From assembly GCA_963921345.3 (NCBI GenBank), contig CAWUFE020000007.1:3658001-3722000 (forward strand): 64,000 nt of DNA, given 5' to 3'. Every line of letters begins with the position of its first letter. Position 1 is the first letter of the stretch. Of this stretch, positions 44,875-54,492 are shown piece after piece. Both the position numbers and the translations under genes were made by a program. Below the pieces are notes generated by a model. That model saw only the letters and a program-made list of their open reading frames with translations, was not told the origin of the DNA and made no database searches. The DNA comes from Hoeflea_A sp963921345. Lineage in GTDB: Bacteria; Pseudomonadota; Alphaproteobacteria; Rhizobiales; Rhizobiaceae.

Positions 44875-44901
44875 GGCTCCGGCGCGGTCTGCGCCGGGGC
44901 C
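44875..44901 (+). other. Intercistronic hairpin after the binding-protein gene
   Basis: An 11-bp GC-rich stem (GGCTCCGGCGC with GCGCCGGGGCC, one G-T pair) around a GGTCT loop, between the binding-protein stop and the ATPase gene. There is no T tract. It has the same position and style as the hairpin at 37545-37567. Confidence 0.65.
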
Positions 44902-44924
44902 GGGCCTCCAGGGACAGACAGTAT

Positions 44925-45995
44925 ATGGCAAATGTGAAGCTCTCGGACCTCAGCAAGTTCTACGGAAAGAGCCTGGCGGTCGACAACATCTCCCTGGAGA
45001 TCAAGGAAGGCGAGTTCTTTTCGCTGCTGGGGCCGTCTGGCTGCGGCAAGTCCACGACCCTGCGCATGATCGCCGGTTTCGAGGAGACCCAGATCGGATC
45101 GATCGAGATCGACGGCTCGGACGTTTCGGGGCTTTTGCCGGAACAGCGCGGCATCGGCTTCGTGTTCCAGAACTACGCCATCTTCCCGCATATGAACGTC
45201 TACGACAACATCGCGTTCGGGCTGAAGCTGCGCAAGCTTGCCGCGGGAGACATCGACACCCGGGTGCGCGCAGCGCTCGACCAGGTGGGTATGGCGGGCT
45301 TCGAAAACCGTTTCCAGCGGGAGATGTCCGGCGGACAGCAGCAGCGGGTCGCGCTGGCGCGCGTCCTGGTGACCGAGCCGCGCATCCTGCTGCTGGACGA
45401 GCCGCTTTCGGCGCTCGACAAGAACTTGCGCGAGGAAATGAAGTTCTGGATCAAGGAGCTTCAGATGTCGTTGGGCATCACCACCATCTACGTCACCCAT
45501 GACCAGGGCGAAGCGCTGACCATGTCCGACAGGATCGCGGTGATGAATCTCGGCCGCATCGCGCAGATCGGAACGCCACAGGAGATCTACGAGCACCCGG
45601 CGAACCGCTTTGTGACCGAATTCATCGGCGAATCCAACATCCTGTCGGCAATGGTCGCATCGATGTCGGAATGCGACTGCCGGCTGAACGTTGCCGGCCA
45701 CGAAATCGTCGCTCCGGCGCGGGACGGGGTGACCGCCGGCTCGAGCGTCAACCTGGCGCTGCGGCCGGAACGCGTCCTGGTCGGCGTCAAATCCGATGAA
45801 ATCGGCTGGAACAGCCACCAATTGCAGGTCGCGAAGGTCACCTATCAGGGTTCTCTCATTCGCTATCAGTTCGATCTCGGCGACCAGCAACTGGTCGCCG
45901 AGGCCGCCAATCGCCCGGACCTGGAACGATCGGAACCCGGCGCGACCGTCTGGGTTTCGTGGCCGGTCGACAGCGGGCGCATCATTACCGATTAA
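44925..45995 (+). CDS. Polyamine-type ABC transporter ATP-binding protein (PotA-like)
   Basis: A 356-residue ATPase. It carries Walker A GPSGCGKST, signature MSGGQQQRVALARVL, Walker B RILLLDEPLSALD and H-loop VTHDQGEAL. A C-terminal TOBE domain (residues about 270-356, LRPERVLVG) is typical of CUT1/PotA ATPases. It completes the permease-permease-binding protein-ATPase operon. Confidence 0.93.
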   Translation: MANVKLSDLSKFYGKSLAVDNISLEIKEGEFFSLLGPSGCGKSTTLRMIAGFEETQIGSIEIDGSDVSGLLPEQRGIGFVFQNYAIFPHMNVYDNIAFGLKLRKLAAGDIDTRVRAALDQVGMAGFENRFQREMSGGQQQRVALARVLVTEPRILLLDEPLSALDKNLREEMKFWIKELQMSLGITTIYVTHDQGEALTMSDRIAVMNLGRIAQIGTPQEIYEHPANRFVTEFIGESNILSAMVASMSECDCRLNVAGHEIVAPARDGVTAGSSVNLALRPERVLVGVKSDEIGWNSHQLQVAKVTYQGSLIRYQFDLGDQQLVAEAANRPDLERSEPGATVWVSWPVDSGRIITD

Positions 45996-45999
45996 AGCC

Positions 46000-46971
46000 A
46001 TGCTGGAAGCTCTGCGGGCAAACATCGCGCTGGCGCGCAACGCCTTTTACGACTACCGCCGCTATGCCAGGGCGAGCTTCGCGATCCGCTCCTCGGGCCG
46101 CGAAAACCGCCGTGCCATCATCCGCATCCTGACGCATTATATCGAAGGCGGTATGAGTTTTCCGGACGTCCGGCTCGGATACGGTCAGGAGAAGATCCAC
46201 TCCATCATCGCCAAGGTGCGAAGTTACGTGGACGATTACGGCATCGACGAGACGGTGGTGTGGGCCGTTTCGACGCTGCAGGACTACGTAGATTTCCATC
46301 GCCATAGGCACGCGGTGCCGAAGGGCATCGAGGCCGAGGTGTCCGGCCTGCGGAACCGGGTCGAAATCGACGACCGCAAACAGGCGGGAGGCGCGGAACG
46401 GGTTACGGCCGCCGAAATCCGCGCGTCGGCGGATTTCGACTTCGACAGTTTCCTGCGGCACCGCCACAGCGTACGCCAATATGCGCCGGGCCCGGTGGAC
46501 GAGGCCACCATCCGGCGGGCTGTCGCCAATGCACAGCAATCGCCCAATGTCTGCAATCGGCAGACCTGCCGCGTCTATGCCGTCAATCGGCGCGACGACG
46601 TCCAGAAGGTCCTTGAGTTCCAGGCCGGAAATGCCGGCTTCCGGCAGGAAATCGGCACCGTGTTCGTCATCACCTCGAACATGGCGCATCTCAACCTGAT
46701 CGGCGAACGCTACCAGGGATGGATCGACGGCGGCATCTTCGCCATGACGCTTGCCCTGTCGCTGCACGCGGAGGGCCTCGGCGCCTGCTTCCTGAACTGG
46801 AGCGTCGAAATGGAGCAGGATCGGGCCCTGCGCCGATGCCTGGGCATTCCCGACAGCGAAATCGTCATCACCATGATGTCCGCCGGGCACCTCAAGGACG
46901 AATTCAGGGTGCCGGTTTCGCAACGCAAACCGCTCGACGACGTGTTGATCCTCAATCCAGACCTGACGTGA
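46000..46971 (+). CDS. Nitroreductase-family protein with N-terminal extension
   Basis: A 323-residue protein. About 140 N-terminal residues are helical and basic (NIALARNAFYDYRRYARASF). A nitroreductase domain follows, with FDSFLRHRHSVRQYAPGPV, VANAQQSPNVCNRQTCRVY and LALSLHAEGLGACFLNWS, which bind FMN. It starts 4 nt after the transporter ATPase, so it is probably part of that operon. It may reduce an imported substrate, which is not established. The N-terminal extension has no assignment. Confidence 0.85.
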   Translation: MLEALRANIALARNAFYDYRRYARASFAIRSSGRENRRAIIRILTHYIEGGMSFPDVRLGYGQEKIHSIIAKVRSYVDDYGIDETVVWAVSTLQDYVDFHRHRHAVPKGIEAEVSGLRNRVEIDDRKQAGGAERVTAAEIRASADFDFDSFLRHRHSVRQYAPGPVDEATIRRAVANAQQSPNVCNRQTCRVYAVNRRDDVQKVLEFQAGNAGFRQEIGTVFVITSNMAHLNLIGERYQGWIDGGIFAMTLALSLHAEGLGACFLNWSVEMEQDRALRRCLGIPDSEIVITMMSAGHLKDEFRVPVSQRKPLDDVLILNPDLT

Positions 46972-47029
46972 CGGTCCGTCCGCGACTCGCTGCCCAGCGG
47001 CAATTTGGATAGGATCGCGCAGGAAGACC

Positions 47030-49705
47030 ATGACCGAGAGCCAGCAACGCACGCAGATCATCAGCCGGCCGCCGCTGCTTGAGCAGTTCCTGTCGCGGCA
47101 GGCCCGCAGCCTGACGCTCGTCGAGGCGCCGGCGGGCTATGGCAAGACCACCCTGATGAAATCCTGGATGCAGCAATTGCAGACCATGGGCGTGGCGACG
47201 GCCTGGGTCTCCTTCAGCAGCGACGGCGAAGCCGGCAACCTGTTCGAGGGCCTGTTGACGCAAATCGCCGGCGACGAGGAAACCAGCCCCGTCGACAAGG
47301 GGCTGCCGATGACCTCCAAGACGGTCGGTCTCGACAACCCGGCATCCCGGGCGATCTTCAGCCTCCTTAACGACGCTGGACAGCGAAGCTGCATCTTCTT
47401 CGACGACTTTCACGAAGCCGGTTCGCTGGACACCGACTTCGTCTACCGCCTGATGCTGCAGAGCCAGGGCCGGTATCATGTCGTCGTCGGAACCCGCGAG
47501 GCGCCGGATTTCCCGCTGGCCAAGCTGCGCATGGAGAACGAGGTCTCGGATTTCGGCCTGGACGACCTCAAATTCGACCGGTCGGAAACCCGGCAACTGC
47601 TGTCGGGCGTGGTCTCGGAGGATCTGATCGACAGTTACTTCGAATATTCGGAAGGATGGGTCGCCGCCCTGCAGTTGCTGCGTCAAGCGGCGCCGATCGA
47701 CCTGCAGAACGTCAGGGCGTTCGGCCAGCACTCCGATATCGCCAACTATCTCAACGAGCAGTTCTTTCAGCAGCTCTCAGAGGACTGCAAGGCGTTCCTG
47801 CTCGACACGGCGCATCTGAGATCGGTCAACGGCGATCTGGCCGACCACATTCGCGGCCGGTCGGACAGCTGGCAGATCCTGTCGGACCTGCGCGAGTCGC
47901 ATTCGCTGGTGTTCGAACAGCCGAGCCGTGACGATCCATGGTTTCGCTACCATCAACTGCTGCGCGACTTTCTGATCAGGAAGCAGAAGATGTTCGGGGA
48001 AGCGGCCCTCGCCAGGCTGCATACGCGGGCGGCTGAATGGCTTTGCCAGAACGACCGACTGAGTTCGGCGATCAGGCACGCCAACCTTGCCGGCGCCCCG
48101 GAACTCGGCGCACAGATGATCCTCGATGCCGGCGGTCTGCAGATCGGTATTCGCGAAGGATCGCTGCGGCTCGCAGCCTGCATGGAGCAGATCCCGCTGC
48201 GGCTGGTCAACAACTCGCCGCGCCTCAGCATCGCCCGCGCTTACCTGCTGCTCAAGGGAGCACGCATTCCGGAAGCCATTCTGCATATCAACGAAGTCCG
48301 GGAAAACGCCGATCCGTCGGACGAGGACCTGACGCGCGAGCTGGTCATGGTCGAAGCGCATATGCGGCTCTACGAGGATCGCCACCTTTCCCGTACCCAG
48401 CTCGCGGCGCTGGAGCACACGGCGGAGACGACGCCGGTCAAATACCAGCTCATGCGCGGCCTGCTGTTCAACTTCCTCTGCGTTTTCTACTTGCAGAACG
48501 GAGACTTGGAGAAATCCCAGATCGCTGGCGAGTCTGCCATGGCGCTCTACACCGACATCGACATCGTACACCTGCAGTTCTTCATGTATTTGCACCTGAG
48601 CGCCATCGACCTCGATCTCGGCCGCTACGAAAGCGCGCTGCAGGCCCGGGAAACCGCCTGCGAGGTCACCCGCAAGCACTTCAGTTTCGATCCGGCCCTG
48701 ATTGCGCTGTCCGACATCTATTATTGCGAAATCGCGCTGGAGAAGAACGAGGTCGACGGTCTCGAGCAGCGGGTCAGCAGAGCCGTGGCCCAGGCCGACA
48801 AGAGCGAAAGCTGGACCGAGGCCTTCCTCGCCGGCTACCAGACCTGCCTGATGCTGAGCTATCGCAATGGCGATTTCGATGCCGCGGTCGACTACGTCTC
48901 GCGCGCCGAAACCATGATCGCGCGGCGCGGAATGTGGCGGTTCTCGCGGCAGCTCAAGCTGCTGCAGCTGGACCTGGCGGTACGGGCCGGCCACGAGACC
49001 GAAGCAAGGCGCCTGGCGGCCTCCGCGCGCGCCATGCTGGCCGAAAAGGACCAGGAAAAGAACCTGCGATGGCGCGGCAACATGCTGGCCCGCCTGGCGC
49101 TGGCGCGCTTCGAGGCGCGCTACGGGATCGATCGCGAGGCCTTGCGCCTTCTCACCGCGATCGAAGACCGCTGCCAGCAAGGCTGGCTGGCGCGATACCT
49201 GTTGCGCACGCGGATCCTCAAGGTCATCGTCGCGGTTCAGGCGTACGACAGGGGCCTGGCGTCGACCAGCCTGAAATCGGCCCTGGAGCTGGTCGACGAT
49301 CACCGGTTCATCGGCGCTTTCCTCAACGAAGGCGACGCCTTTGCGGAAGCCGCGCGGCAAACCGTCCGGCAGACCGGCGTCACCGGCTATAGCGAAGACG
49401 AGCTTGCGGTGCTGGCGAAAATCCTCTGGTCGCACGCCAACGACACCGAGGCGACGACCGCCTCCATCCTGGCCGAAATACTGACGGAGCGGGAATTCGC
49501 CGTCCTGGAACAGCTGGCGGAAGGTCACTCCAACAAGGTCATCGCGCGGCATTTCAGCCTGAGCGAGCCGACCGTCAAGTTCCATGTGAAGAACATCTTC
49601 GGCAAGCTCGGCGTCAACTCGCGCAAGATGGCAGCCAATCTGGCCATCACCCACGGCCTGGGCGGCGATCGATCGCCCGGCCCGGGCCGGGCGACGACAT
49701 CCTGA
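47030..49705 (+). CDS. MalT-like LuxR-family ATP-dependent regulator (STAND/LAL)
   Basis: An 891-residue regulator. A Walker A motif is at residues 33-41 (APAGYGKTT) and a Walker B-like CIFFDDFHEA follows. A long helical repeat (TPR-like) middle region comes next. A C-terminal LuxR HTH (about residues 815-880) has LTEREFAVLEQLAEGHSNKV and SEPTVKFHVKNIFGKLGVN. Such proteins bind ATP and an inducer, then activate nearby operons. RBS CAGGAAGACC precedes ATG 47030. It lies between the polyamine-type transporter and the hydantoinase-like pair and is a good candidate activator of both. Confidence 0.92.
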   Translation: MTESQQRTQIISRPPLLEQFLSRQARSLTLVEAPAGYGKTTLMKSWMQQLQTMGVATAWVSFSSDGEAGNLFEGLLTQIAGDEETSPVDKGLPMTSKTVGLDNPASRAIFSLLNDAGQRSCIFFDDFHEAGSLDTDFVYRLMLQSQGRYHVVVGTREAPDFPLAKLRMENEVSDFGLDDLKFDRSETRQLLSGVVSEDLIDSYFEYSEGWVAALQLLRQAAPIDLQNVRAFGQHSDIANYLNEQFFQQLSEDCKAFLLDTAHLRSVNGDLADHIRGRSDSWQILSDLRESHSLVFEQPSRDDPWFRYHQLLRDFLIRKQKMFGEAALARLHTRAAEWLCQNDRLSSAIRHANLAGAPELGAQMILDAGGLQIGIREGSLRLAACMEQIPLRLVNNSPRLSIARAYLLLKGARIPEAILHINEVRENADPSDEDLTRELVMVEAHMRLYEDRHLSRTQLAALEHTAETTPVKYQLMRGLLFNFLCVFYLQNGDLEKSQIAGESAMALYTDIDIVHLQFFMYLHLSAIDLDLGRYESALQARETACEVTRKHFSFDPALIALSDIYYCEIALEKNEVDGLEQRVSRAVAQADKSESWTEAFLAGYQTCLMLSYRNGDFDAAVDYVSRAETMIARRGMWRFSRQLKLLQLDLAVRAGHETEARRLAASARAMLAEKDQEKNLRWRGNMLARLALARFEARYGIDREALRLLTAIEDRCQQGWLARYLLRTRILKVIVAVQAYDRGLASTSLKSALELVDDHRFIGAFLNEGDAFAEAARQTVRQTGVTGYSEDELAVLAKILWSHANDTEATTASILAEILTEREFAVLEQLAEGHSNKVIARHFSLSEPTVKFHVKNIFGKLGVNSRKMAANLAITHGLGGDRSPGPGRATTS

Positions 49706-49813
49706 GACTATCCGTATTACACGGGCACCTATCCCTCCCGAAGCTTGCGATGTTCCGGGCCGAATACCGATAATCGGCGCAAACGAGGATATCGCGTAGC
49801 AGGAGTTTTGACG

Positions 49814-51373
49814 ATGCACATTGGTGTTGACGTCGGTGGCACGAACACCGACGCCGCCTTGCTGGACGGAAACCGTGTCCTGTCTTCCATCAAGTCCCCG
49901 ACGACCGGCGATGTCGGCCGCGGCGTGGTCGGCGCCATCGGCCAGGTGCTGGAGCAGTCGGGCTGCCCGGTTTCCGACATCACCAGCGTGATGATCGGAA
50001 CCACGCAATTCACCAACGCCTTCGTCGAGGGCAAGAAGCTGGTCCCCGTCGCGACCTTCCGGGCGGCCCTGCCGGCAACCCGGGACGTCATGCCGATGGT
50101 CGAATTTCCACCGCACCTGAAAGGGCCGATCGGCGACCTGTCCTATCTCGTCAAGGGCGGCTACGAATTCGACGGCCGGCACATTTCGCCGCTGGACGAG
50201 ACGGCCGTTGCCAGCGGCGCCCGCGACATGAAAGCGCGCGGCGTGCGATCCGCGGCGGTCTCGAGCGTCTTCGCGCCGATCAACGACGCCATGGAAAAAC
50301 GCATGGCCGAGATCATCCTCAACGAGGCGCCCGATACGGAAATCACGCTGTCCAGCGAAATCGGCCGGGTCGGCCTGATCGAGCGCGAAAACGCCACCAT
50401 CATGAACGCCTCGCTGGCGGCGCTGTCGAAAACCGTGGTCAATGCCTTCCGCTCGGCGCTGACCGAGCTCAACATCACCTGCCCGTTCTACATCAGCCAG
50501 AACGACGGAACGCTGATGACGGCGGAATTCGCCGAAAAATACCCGTTCCTGACCTTCGCTTCGGGACCGACCAATTCGATGCGCGGCGCAGCTTTTCTAT
50601 CAGGCGTCGAAGACGGCATCGTGGTCGACATCGGTGGGACAACATCGGATGTCGGCGTGCTGAAAGGCGGATTCCCGCGTGAATCCGCTGTCTCGGTCGA
50701 CATCGGCAGCGTGCGCACAAATTTTCGCATGCCCGACGTGCTGGCGATCGGCCTTGGCGGCGGCAGCATCGTGCGCGGCGGCGCGGCCGATGTCAGCGTC
50801 GGCCCTGATTCGGTTGCCCTTGACCTCCTGAGCAAGGCGATGGTGTTCGGCGGCGACACGCTGACCGCAACCGATATCGCCGTCGCTGCCGGCTACGCCG
50901 ACATCGGCGACAGGGCTGGCGTAGGCCACCTGGACGCGGCGCTGGTCGCTGCCGCGGTCGACCGGATCCACGATCTGATCGAGGAGGCCGTCGACCGGGT
51001 GAAATCCAGCAAGGGCAACGTGCCGGTCGTCCTGGTCGGCGGCGGCAGCATCCTGCTCGATCGACCGATCAAGGGCGCATCGGACGTCATCAAGCCGGAA
51101 TTGTCGGGTGTCGCCAACGCCATCGGCGCCGGCCTTGCCCAGGTCGGCGGCGAAGTGGACCGGGTCTATTCCTACGGCGATCTCGGCCGCGACGCGGCAC
51201 TGGGCCACGCACGGCAGGAGGCATCCGACCGCGCCGTCAATGCCGGTGCCGACGCTGGCACCGTGGCGATCGTCAGCATCGAGGAGGTCCCCCTCACCTA
51301 CCTTCCCGCCGGGGCGGTTCGCGTCAAGGTCAAGGCCATCGGCGATCTGGAAATGCGGGAGCAGGCACAATGA
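49814..51373 (+). CDS. Hydantoinase/oxoprolinase HyuA-like protein
   Basis: A 519-residue ATP-dependent ring-opening enzyme subunit. The actin/hsp70-fold phosphate loops are IGVDVGGTNTDAALLDG and VVDIGGTTSDVGVLKGG, with the GGGSI motifs of the family. In classic systems HyuA acts with HyuB. Here no HyuB follows, and a DUF917 protein takes that place with an ATGA overlap. ATG 49814 has AGGAG upstream. Hydantoins, thiohydantoins or oxoproline-like lactams are candidate substrates. Confidence 0.9.
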   Translation: MHIGVDVGGTNTDAALLDGNRVLSSIKSPTTGDVGRGVVGAIGQVLEQSGCPVSDITSVMIGTTQFTNAFVEGKKLVPVATFRAALPATRDVMPMVEFPPHLKGPIGDLSYLVKGGYEFDGRHISPLDETAVASGARDMKARGVRSAAVSSVFAPINDAMEKRMAEIILNEAPDTEITLSSEIGRVGLIERENATIMNASLAALSKTVVNAFRSALTELNITCPFYISQNDGTLMTAEFAEKYPFLTFASGPTNSMRGAAFLSGVEDGIVVDIGGTTSDVGVLKGGFPRESAVSVDIGSVRTNFRMPDVLAIGLGGGSIVRGGAADVSVGPDSVALDLLSKAMVFGGDTLTATDIAVAAGYADIGDRAGVGHLDAALVAAAVDRIHDLIEEAVDRVKSSKGNVPVVLVGGGSILLDRPIKGASDVIKPELSGVANAIGAGLAQVGGEVDRVYSYGDLGRDAALGHARQEASDRAVNAGADAGTVAIVSIEEVPLTYLPAGAVRVKVKAIGDLEMREQAQ

Positions 51374-52491
51374 GCGCGATCACCCTGGACAATCTGGCGG
51401 ACTTCATCCGCGGCACCGCGATCCTCGGCACCGGCGGCGGCGGCGACCCCTATATCGGCCGCCTGATGCTGCAGCAGGAGCTGGAGAAATGCGAGACGAT
51501 CGAACTGATCGATCCGCAGGATGTCGGCGACGACATCTTCGCCGTGACGGTGGCCTGCATGGGTGCGCCGACGGTGTTCGGCGAAAAGCTGCCCAACGCC
51601 ACCACCGCAATCGACGGCATCCGCCGGATGGAGCGAGAGGTCGGACGCAAAATCAACGCCATCATGCCGCTCGAGGCGGGCGGGGTGAATGCGACGCTGC
51701 CGCTGGTGGTCGCCGCCCGCATGGGACTGCCGGTCATCGACGGCGACGGCATGGGTCGCGCCTTCCCGGAATTCCAGATGACGACTTTCAACATCTGCGG
51801 AGTCGATTGCAGCCCCTTCGTCATGTCGGACGATTTCGGCAACACCGTCCTGCTGGAGACGGACAGCGCTCTCAGGACCGAGACCTATGGCCGCCCGGTG
51901 TGCGTCAAGATGGGCGGCATTGCCCAGGTCGCAAGCTACGCCATGACCGGCCAACAGGTGCGCGACAGCTGCGTGGCGCGAACCGTTTCGCTGGCGCGTG
52001 AAATCGGCAAGACGGTGCGTGAGGCGCGCATAGCCGGCGAAATAGACATATGCGATGCGCTGGTCGACTACTTCAAGACCGCCAACCCGCCGCGGTTCTC
52101 GCAGATCCTGTTCGACGGCAAAGTGCAGGACATCATCCGCGAGACCAAGGACGGCTGGACCCATGGGGAAGTGTTCCTGGAGGGGCTGAACGAGGCCGAC
52201 GGGGAGATGCTGATCACCTTCCGCAACGAATATTCCCAGGCAACGGTCAACGGCAAGACCGTGGCGATCGTTCCCGATCTGATTGCCGTGCTCGACCGCG
52301 AAACCGGAGAGCCCATCACCACCGAAACGCTGCGCTACGGCCAACGCGTCAAGGTCATCGGCATCGCCGCGCTGCCGGTGATGCGCTCGAAGACAGCCGT
52401 CGAGATCTTCGGCCCCAGGGCGTTTGCCATCGACGAGGATTTTCAGCCGCTGGAGACGCTGGCCTGGAGCGAGGCCGAAGAGGCGCATTGA
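51370..52491 (+). CDS. DUF917 / S-methyl-thiohydantoin desulfurase family protein
   Basis: A 373-residue protein with the N-terminal glycine-rich AILGTGGGGDPYIGRLML and the EAGGVNATLPLVVAARMGLP and GDGMGRAFPEFQMTTFNI blocks that define DUF917. The family is named after a thiohydantoin desulfurase but most members are uncharacterised. Overlap with the HyuA-like gene by 4 nt indicates a joint complex or pathway. It is the last gene of this plus-strand block; the next gene is convergent 111 nt away. Confidence 0.9.
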   Translation: MSAITLDNLADFIRGTAILGTGGGGDPYIGRLMLQQELEKCETIELIDPQDVGDDIFAVTVACMGAPTVFGEKLPNATTAIDGIRRMEREVGRKINAIMPLEAGGVNATLPLVVAARMGLPVIDGDGMGRAFPEFQMTTFNICGVDCSPFVMSDDFGNTVLLETDSALRTETYGRPVCVKMGGIAQVASYAMTGQQVRDSCVARTVSLAREIGKTVREARIAGEIDICDALVDYFKTANPPRFSQILFDGKVQDIIRETKDGWTHGEVFLEGLNEADGEMLITFRNEYSQATVNGKTVAIVPDLIAVLDRETGEPITTETLRYGQRVKVIGIAALPVMRSKTAVEIFGPRAFAIDEDFQPLETLAWSEAEEAH

Positions 52492-52602
52492 GACGCCGCC
52501 TCAAACCTCATCGCATGCGGCGGGTAGAGTGCCGCCATTGCCTTCCCGTGCGCCGCTGCCGGCGTGGCGAGCGCAGAGACCGGGCGGTCCGGAATTTGCG
52601 CC

Positions 52603-53445
52603 CTATCGCACCATCATTGCCGGCAGGATGTGCCGCTTACCGGCTGCGAGAGCGGCTTCATCCCAGCCGCTGAGAATGACCAGGGCGCGATTGGCGACGG
52701 CGGTGCAGCGTTTGATCGCGTCGGGATCGTCCAGTCTTTGCCGGGTGATGCGGTTGGCGCCGACGGCACAGATCATGCCGGCACGCAGTCCGAAAAGCTG
52801 CGCCAGGGTGAATATCGTCGCTGCTTCCATCTCGAAATTGGCGACCCTTGCCCGGTTCAGGTCGCTGAGGACGTGATCCATGTGGGACTGGCGGAAGCCA
52901 CCGGGCATCGGGTTGACCTCGCCGGCATAGAAACTGTCGACGCTGGCGGCAAGGCCGACGTGATAGCGCACGTCGGCCTCCTCTGCGGCCTGGATCAGCG
53001 CTAGCACCACTTCGTGGCTGGCCACCGCCGGAAAGGCTCGGTCGACATAGGCGTCAACGGTGCCGGTCTGCCGCAGCGCGCCGGTCGAGATGATTAAATC
53101 GCCCGGCGCCATCTCTTCCTGCAAGGAAGCACAGGAGCCGACGCGCAGAAAGGTATCGGCGCCGCAATTGGCCAACTCCACCACCGCGATGTCGGTGGAC
53201 GGCCCGCCAATGCCGTGCGAACAGGCCGCCAGTTCCACCCCGTCCAGCCTGCCGCGCATGCTGCGATATTCGCGGTGATAGGCAATGTCCTCGGCCTCGT
53301 CCCAGCCGGAAGCGATGACGGGGACCCTGCCCGGATCACCGGGCACCATGACGTAGCGAGGCACGTCACCGGGCTTGATCTGCAAGTGCATCTGGACGCC
53401 GTCCGGGTGGATTGGGGTATGTTTTACCGCTTCAATATCCGCCAT
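52603..53445 (-). CDS. Nucleoside phosphorylase (uridine phosphorylase-like)
   Basis: A 280-residue phosphorylase of the NP-I family. Motifs include VMVPGDPGRVPVIASG (phosphate site), CSHGIGGPSTDIAVVEL, LRVGSCASLQEEMAPGDLI and FEMEAATIFTLAQLFGLRAG, the last the nucleoside-binding F-E-M-E typical of uridine phosphorylases. It cleaves nucleosides with phosphate. ATG 53445 follows AGGAAAGCAAA. It is the last gene of a four-gene minus-strand operon with an NMT1-type importer, so a pyrimidine or nucleoside ligand is plausible. Confidence 0.9.
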   Translation of the reverse strand: MADIEAVKHTPIHPDGVQMHLQIKPGDVPRYVMVPGDPGRVPVIASGWDEAEDIAYHREYRSMRGRLDGVELAACSHGIGGPSTDIAVVELANCGADTFLRVGSCASLQEEMAPGDLIISTGALRQTGTVDAYVDRAFPAVASHEVVLALIQAAEEADVRYHVGLAASVDSFYAGEVNPMPGGFRQSHMDHVLSDLNRARVANFEMEAATIFTLAQLFGLRAGMICAVGANRITRQRLDDPDAIKRCTAVANRALVILSGWDEAALAAGKRHILPAMMVR

Positions 53446-53486
53446 TTTGCTTTCCTGTTGTGAGGCAGCCGAGACGCTGCGCCGAT

Positions 53487-54452
53487 TCAGTTGCCGGGGA
53501 GGTAGTCGGTGGTAAACAGCATGGCCGGGTCGAGTTCGATCGACAGGCCGCCAACGGAATTCAGCATCGCAAGGGTATCGGCAACCACATTGGGGCTGAT
53601 TGCGCAGACCCCATTGTGTTTGGTGAAATCGGTGAAGATATAGTCTCGCTGTCGGCGCAACTGCTCGATCTGCTGGGCTTTCTCCAACTGGTCGTTGAGT
53701 GCCAGAACGGCCTCGACCGTTTCCTCGGGGTGTTCGTATGCGTATTCGTATCCCTTCACGGTAGCGGCAAGAAAAGCCTTCACCGTTTCCGGGTTCTGCT
53801 CGACAAAGCTGCGCGTGGTGAAGATCACCTCCGCATTGCTTTCAACTCCGAAATCGGACGGCAGAAGGATGCGTGTCCGGTGACCGGCAAGCTCGACCGC
53901 GATCGGTTCGTTGACGGTAAATCCGGTCTTGGCATCGACATTGCCGTTGATCAAAAGCTCGGTCGACGGTGAGACGACAAGTTCGATGTCGTCCAGGTCC
54001 ACACCCGCGGCGTTGAGCATCGCCTGGGTCAGCGTCCAGGGACCGCCTTCGGTATAGGCGAGCTTCTTGCCCACCAAATCCTTCGGTTCCCTGACCCCGG
54101 CGGATTCAAGCGTAATCACGCCAGCCGGATGTCGCTGAAAACAGGCCCCGATCATCACCAGATCCATCCCCTGATTGGCGCCCAATATCACCCCATTGGT
54201 ATCGTTGGTGCCGAATGTGTTGGCACCGGAGGCGACCAACGCCGTCGAATTGAGGTTTGGCCCGCCGGGCATGATTTCGACGTTCAGGCCCGCCGCATCG
54301 TAAAAACCCTTTTGTTTCGCCATGACATAGCCCGCGCCCTGCACATTGAGGATCCAGGGAAGGCGCAAGGAAACGTCCTCGGCAAGCGCGGTTCCGGCGG
54401 TCAGCGCGGCGGCGATTGCAGCGGCGGCCAGGCGGGTGATCGATCCGGACAT
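53487..54452 (-). CDS. NMT1/THI5-type ABC transporter substrate-binding protein
   Basis: A 321-residue periplasmic protein with a Sec signal peptide (RLAAAAIAAALTAGTALA). The NMT1-like fold is seen in VSLRLPWILNVQGAGYVMAK, GFYDAAGLNVEIMPGGPNLN and a GGPWTLTQAMLNAAGVD stretch. NMT1-type binding proteins carry pyrimidine precursors, riboflavin, taurine or sulfonates. Beside a uridine-phosphorylase-like gene, a pyrimidine base or nucleoside derivative is the likeliest ligand. It lies 40 nt after the permease gene. Confidence 0.9.
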   Translation of the reverse strand: MSGSITRLAAAAIAAALTAGTALAEDVSLRLPWILNVQGAGYVMAKQKGFYDAAGLNVEIMPGGPNLNSTALVASGANTFGTNDTNGVILGANQGMDLVMIGACFQRHPAGVITLESAGVREPKDLVGKKLAYTEGGPWTLTQAMLNAAGVDLDDIELVVSPSTELLINGNVDAKTGFTVNEPIAVELAGHRTRILLPSDFGVESNAEVIFTTRSFVEQNPETVKAFLAATVKGYEYAYEHPEETVEAVLALNDQLEKAQQIEQLRRQRDYIFTDFTKHNGVCAISPNVVADTLAMLNSVGGLSIELDPAMLFTTDYLPGN

Positions 54453-54492
54453 TTACAGTCTCCTGTGGTTGTTGAAACTCGGTTCGGCCATC

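Noticed and set aside
49814..52491. A classical HyuA-HyuB hydantoinase/oxoprolinase pair
   Set aside because: The second gene has the glycine-rich DUF917 start and no HyuB signatures, so it is a different family.
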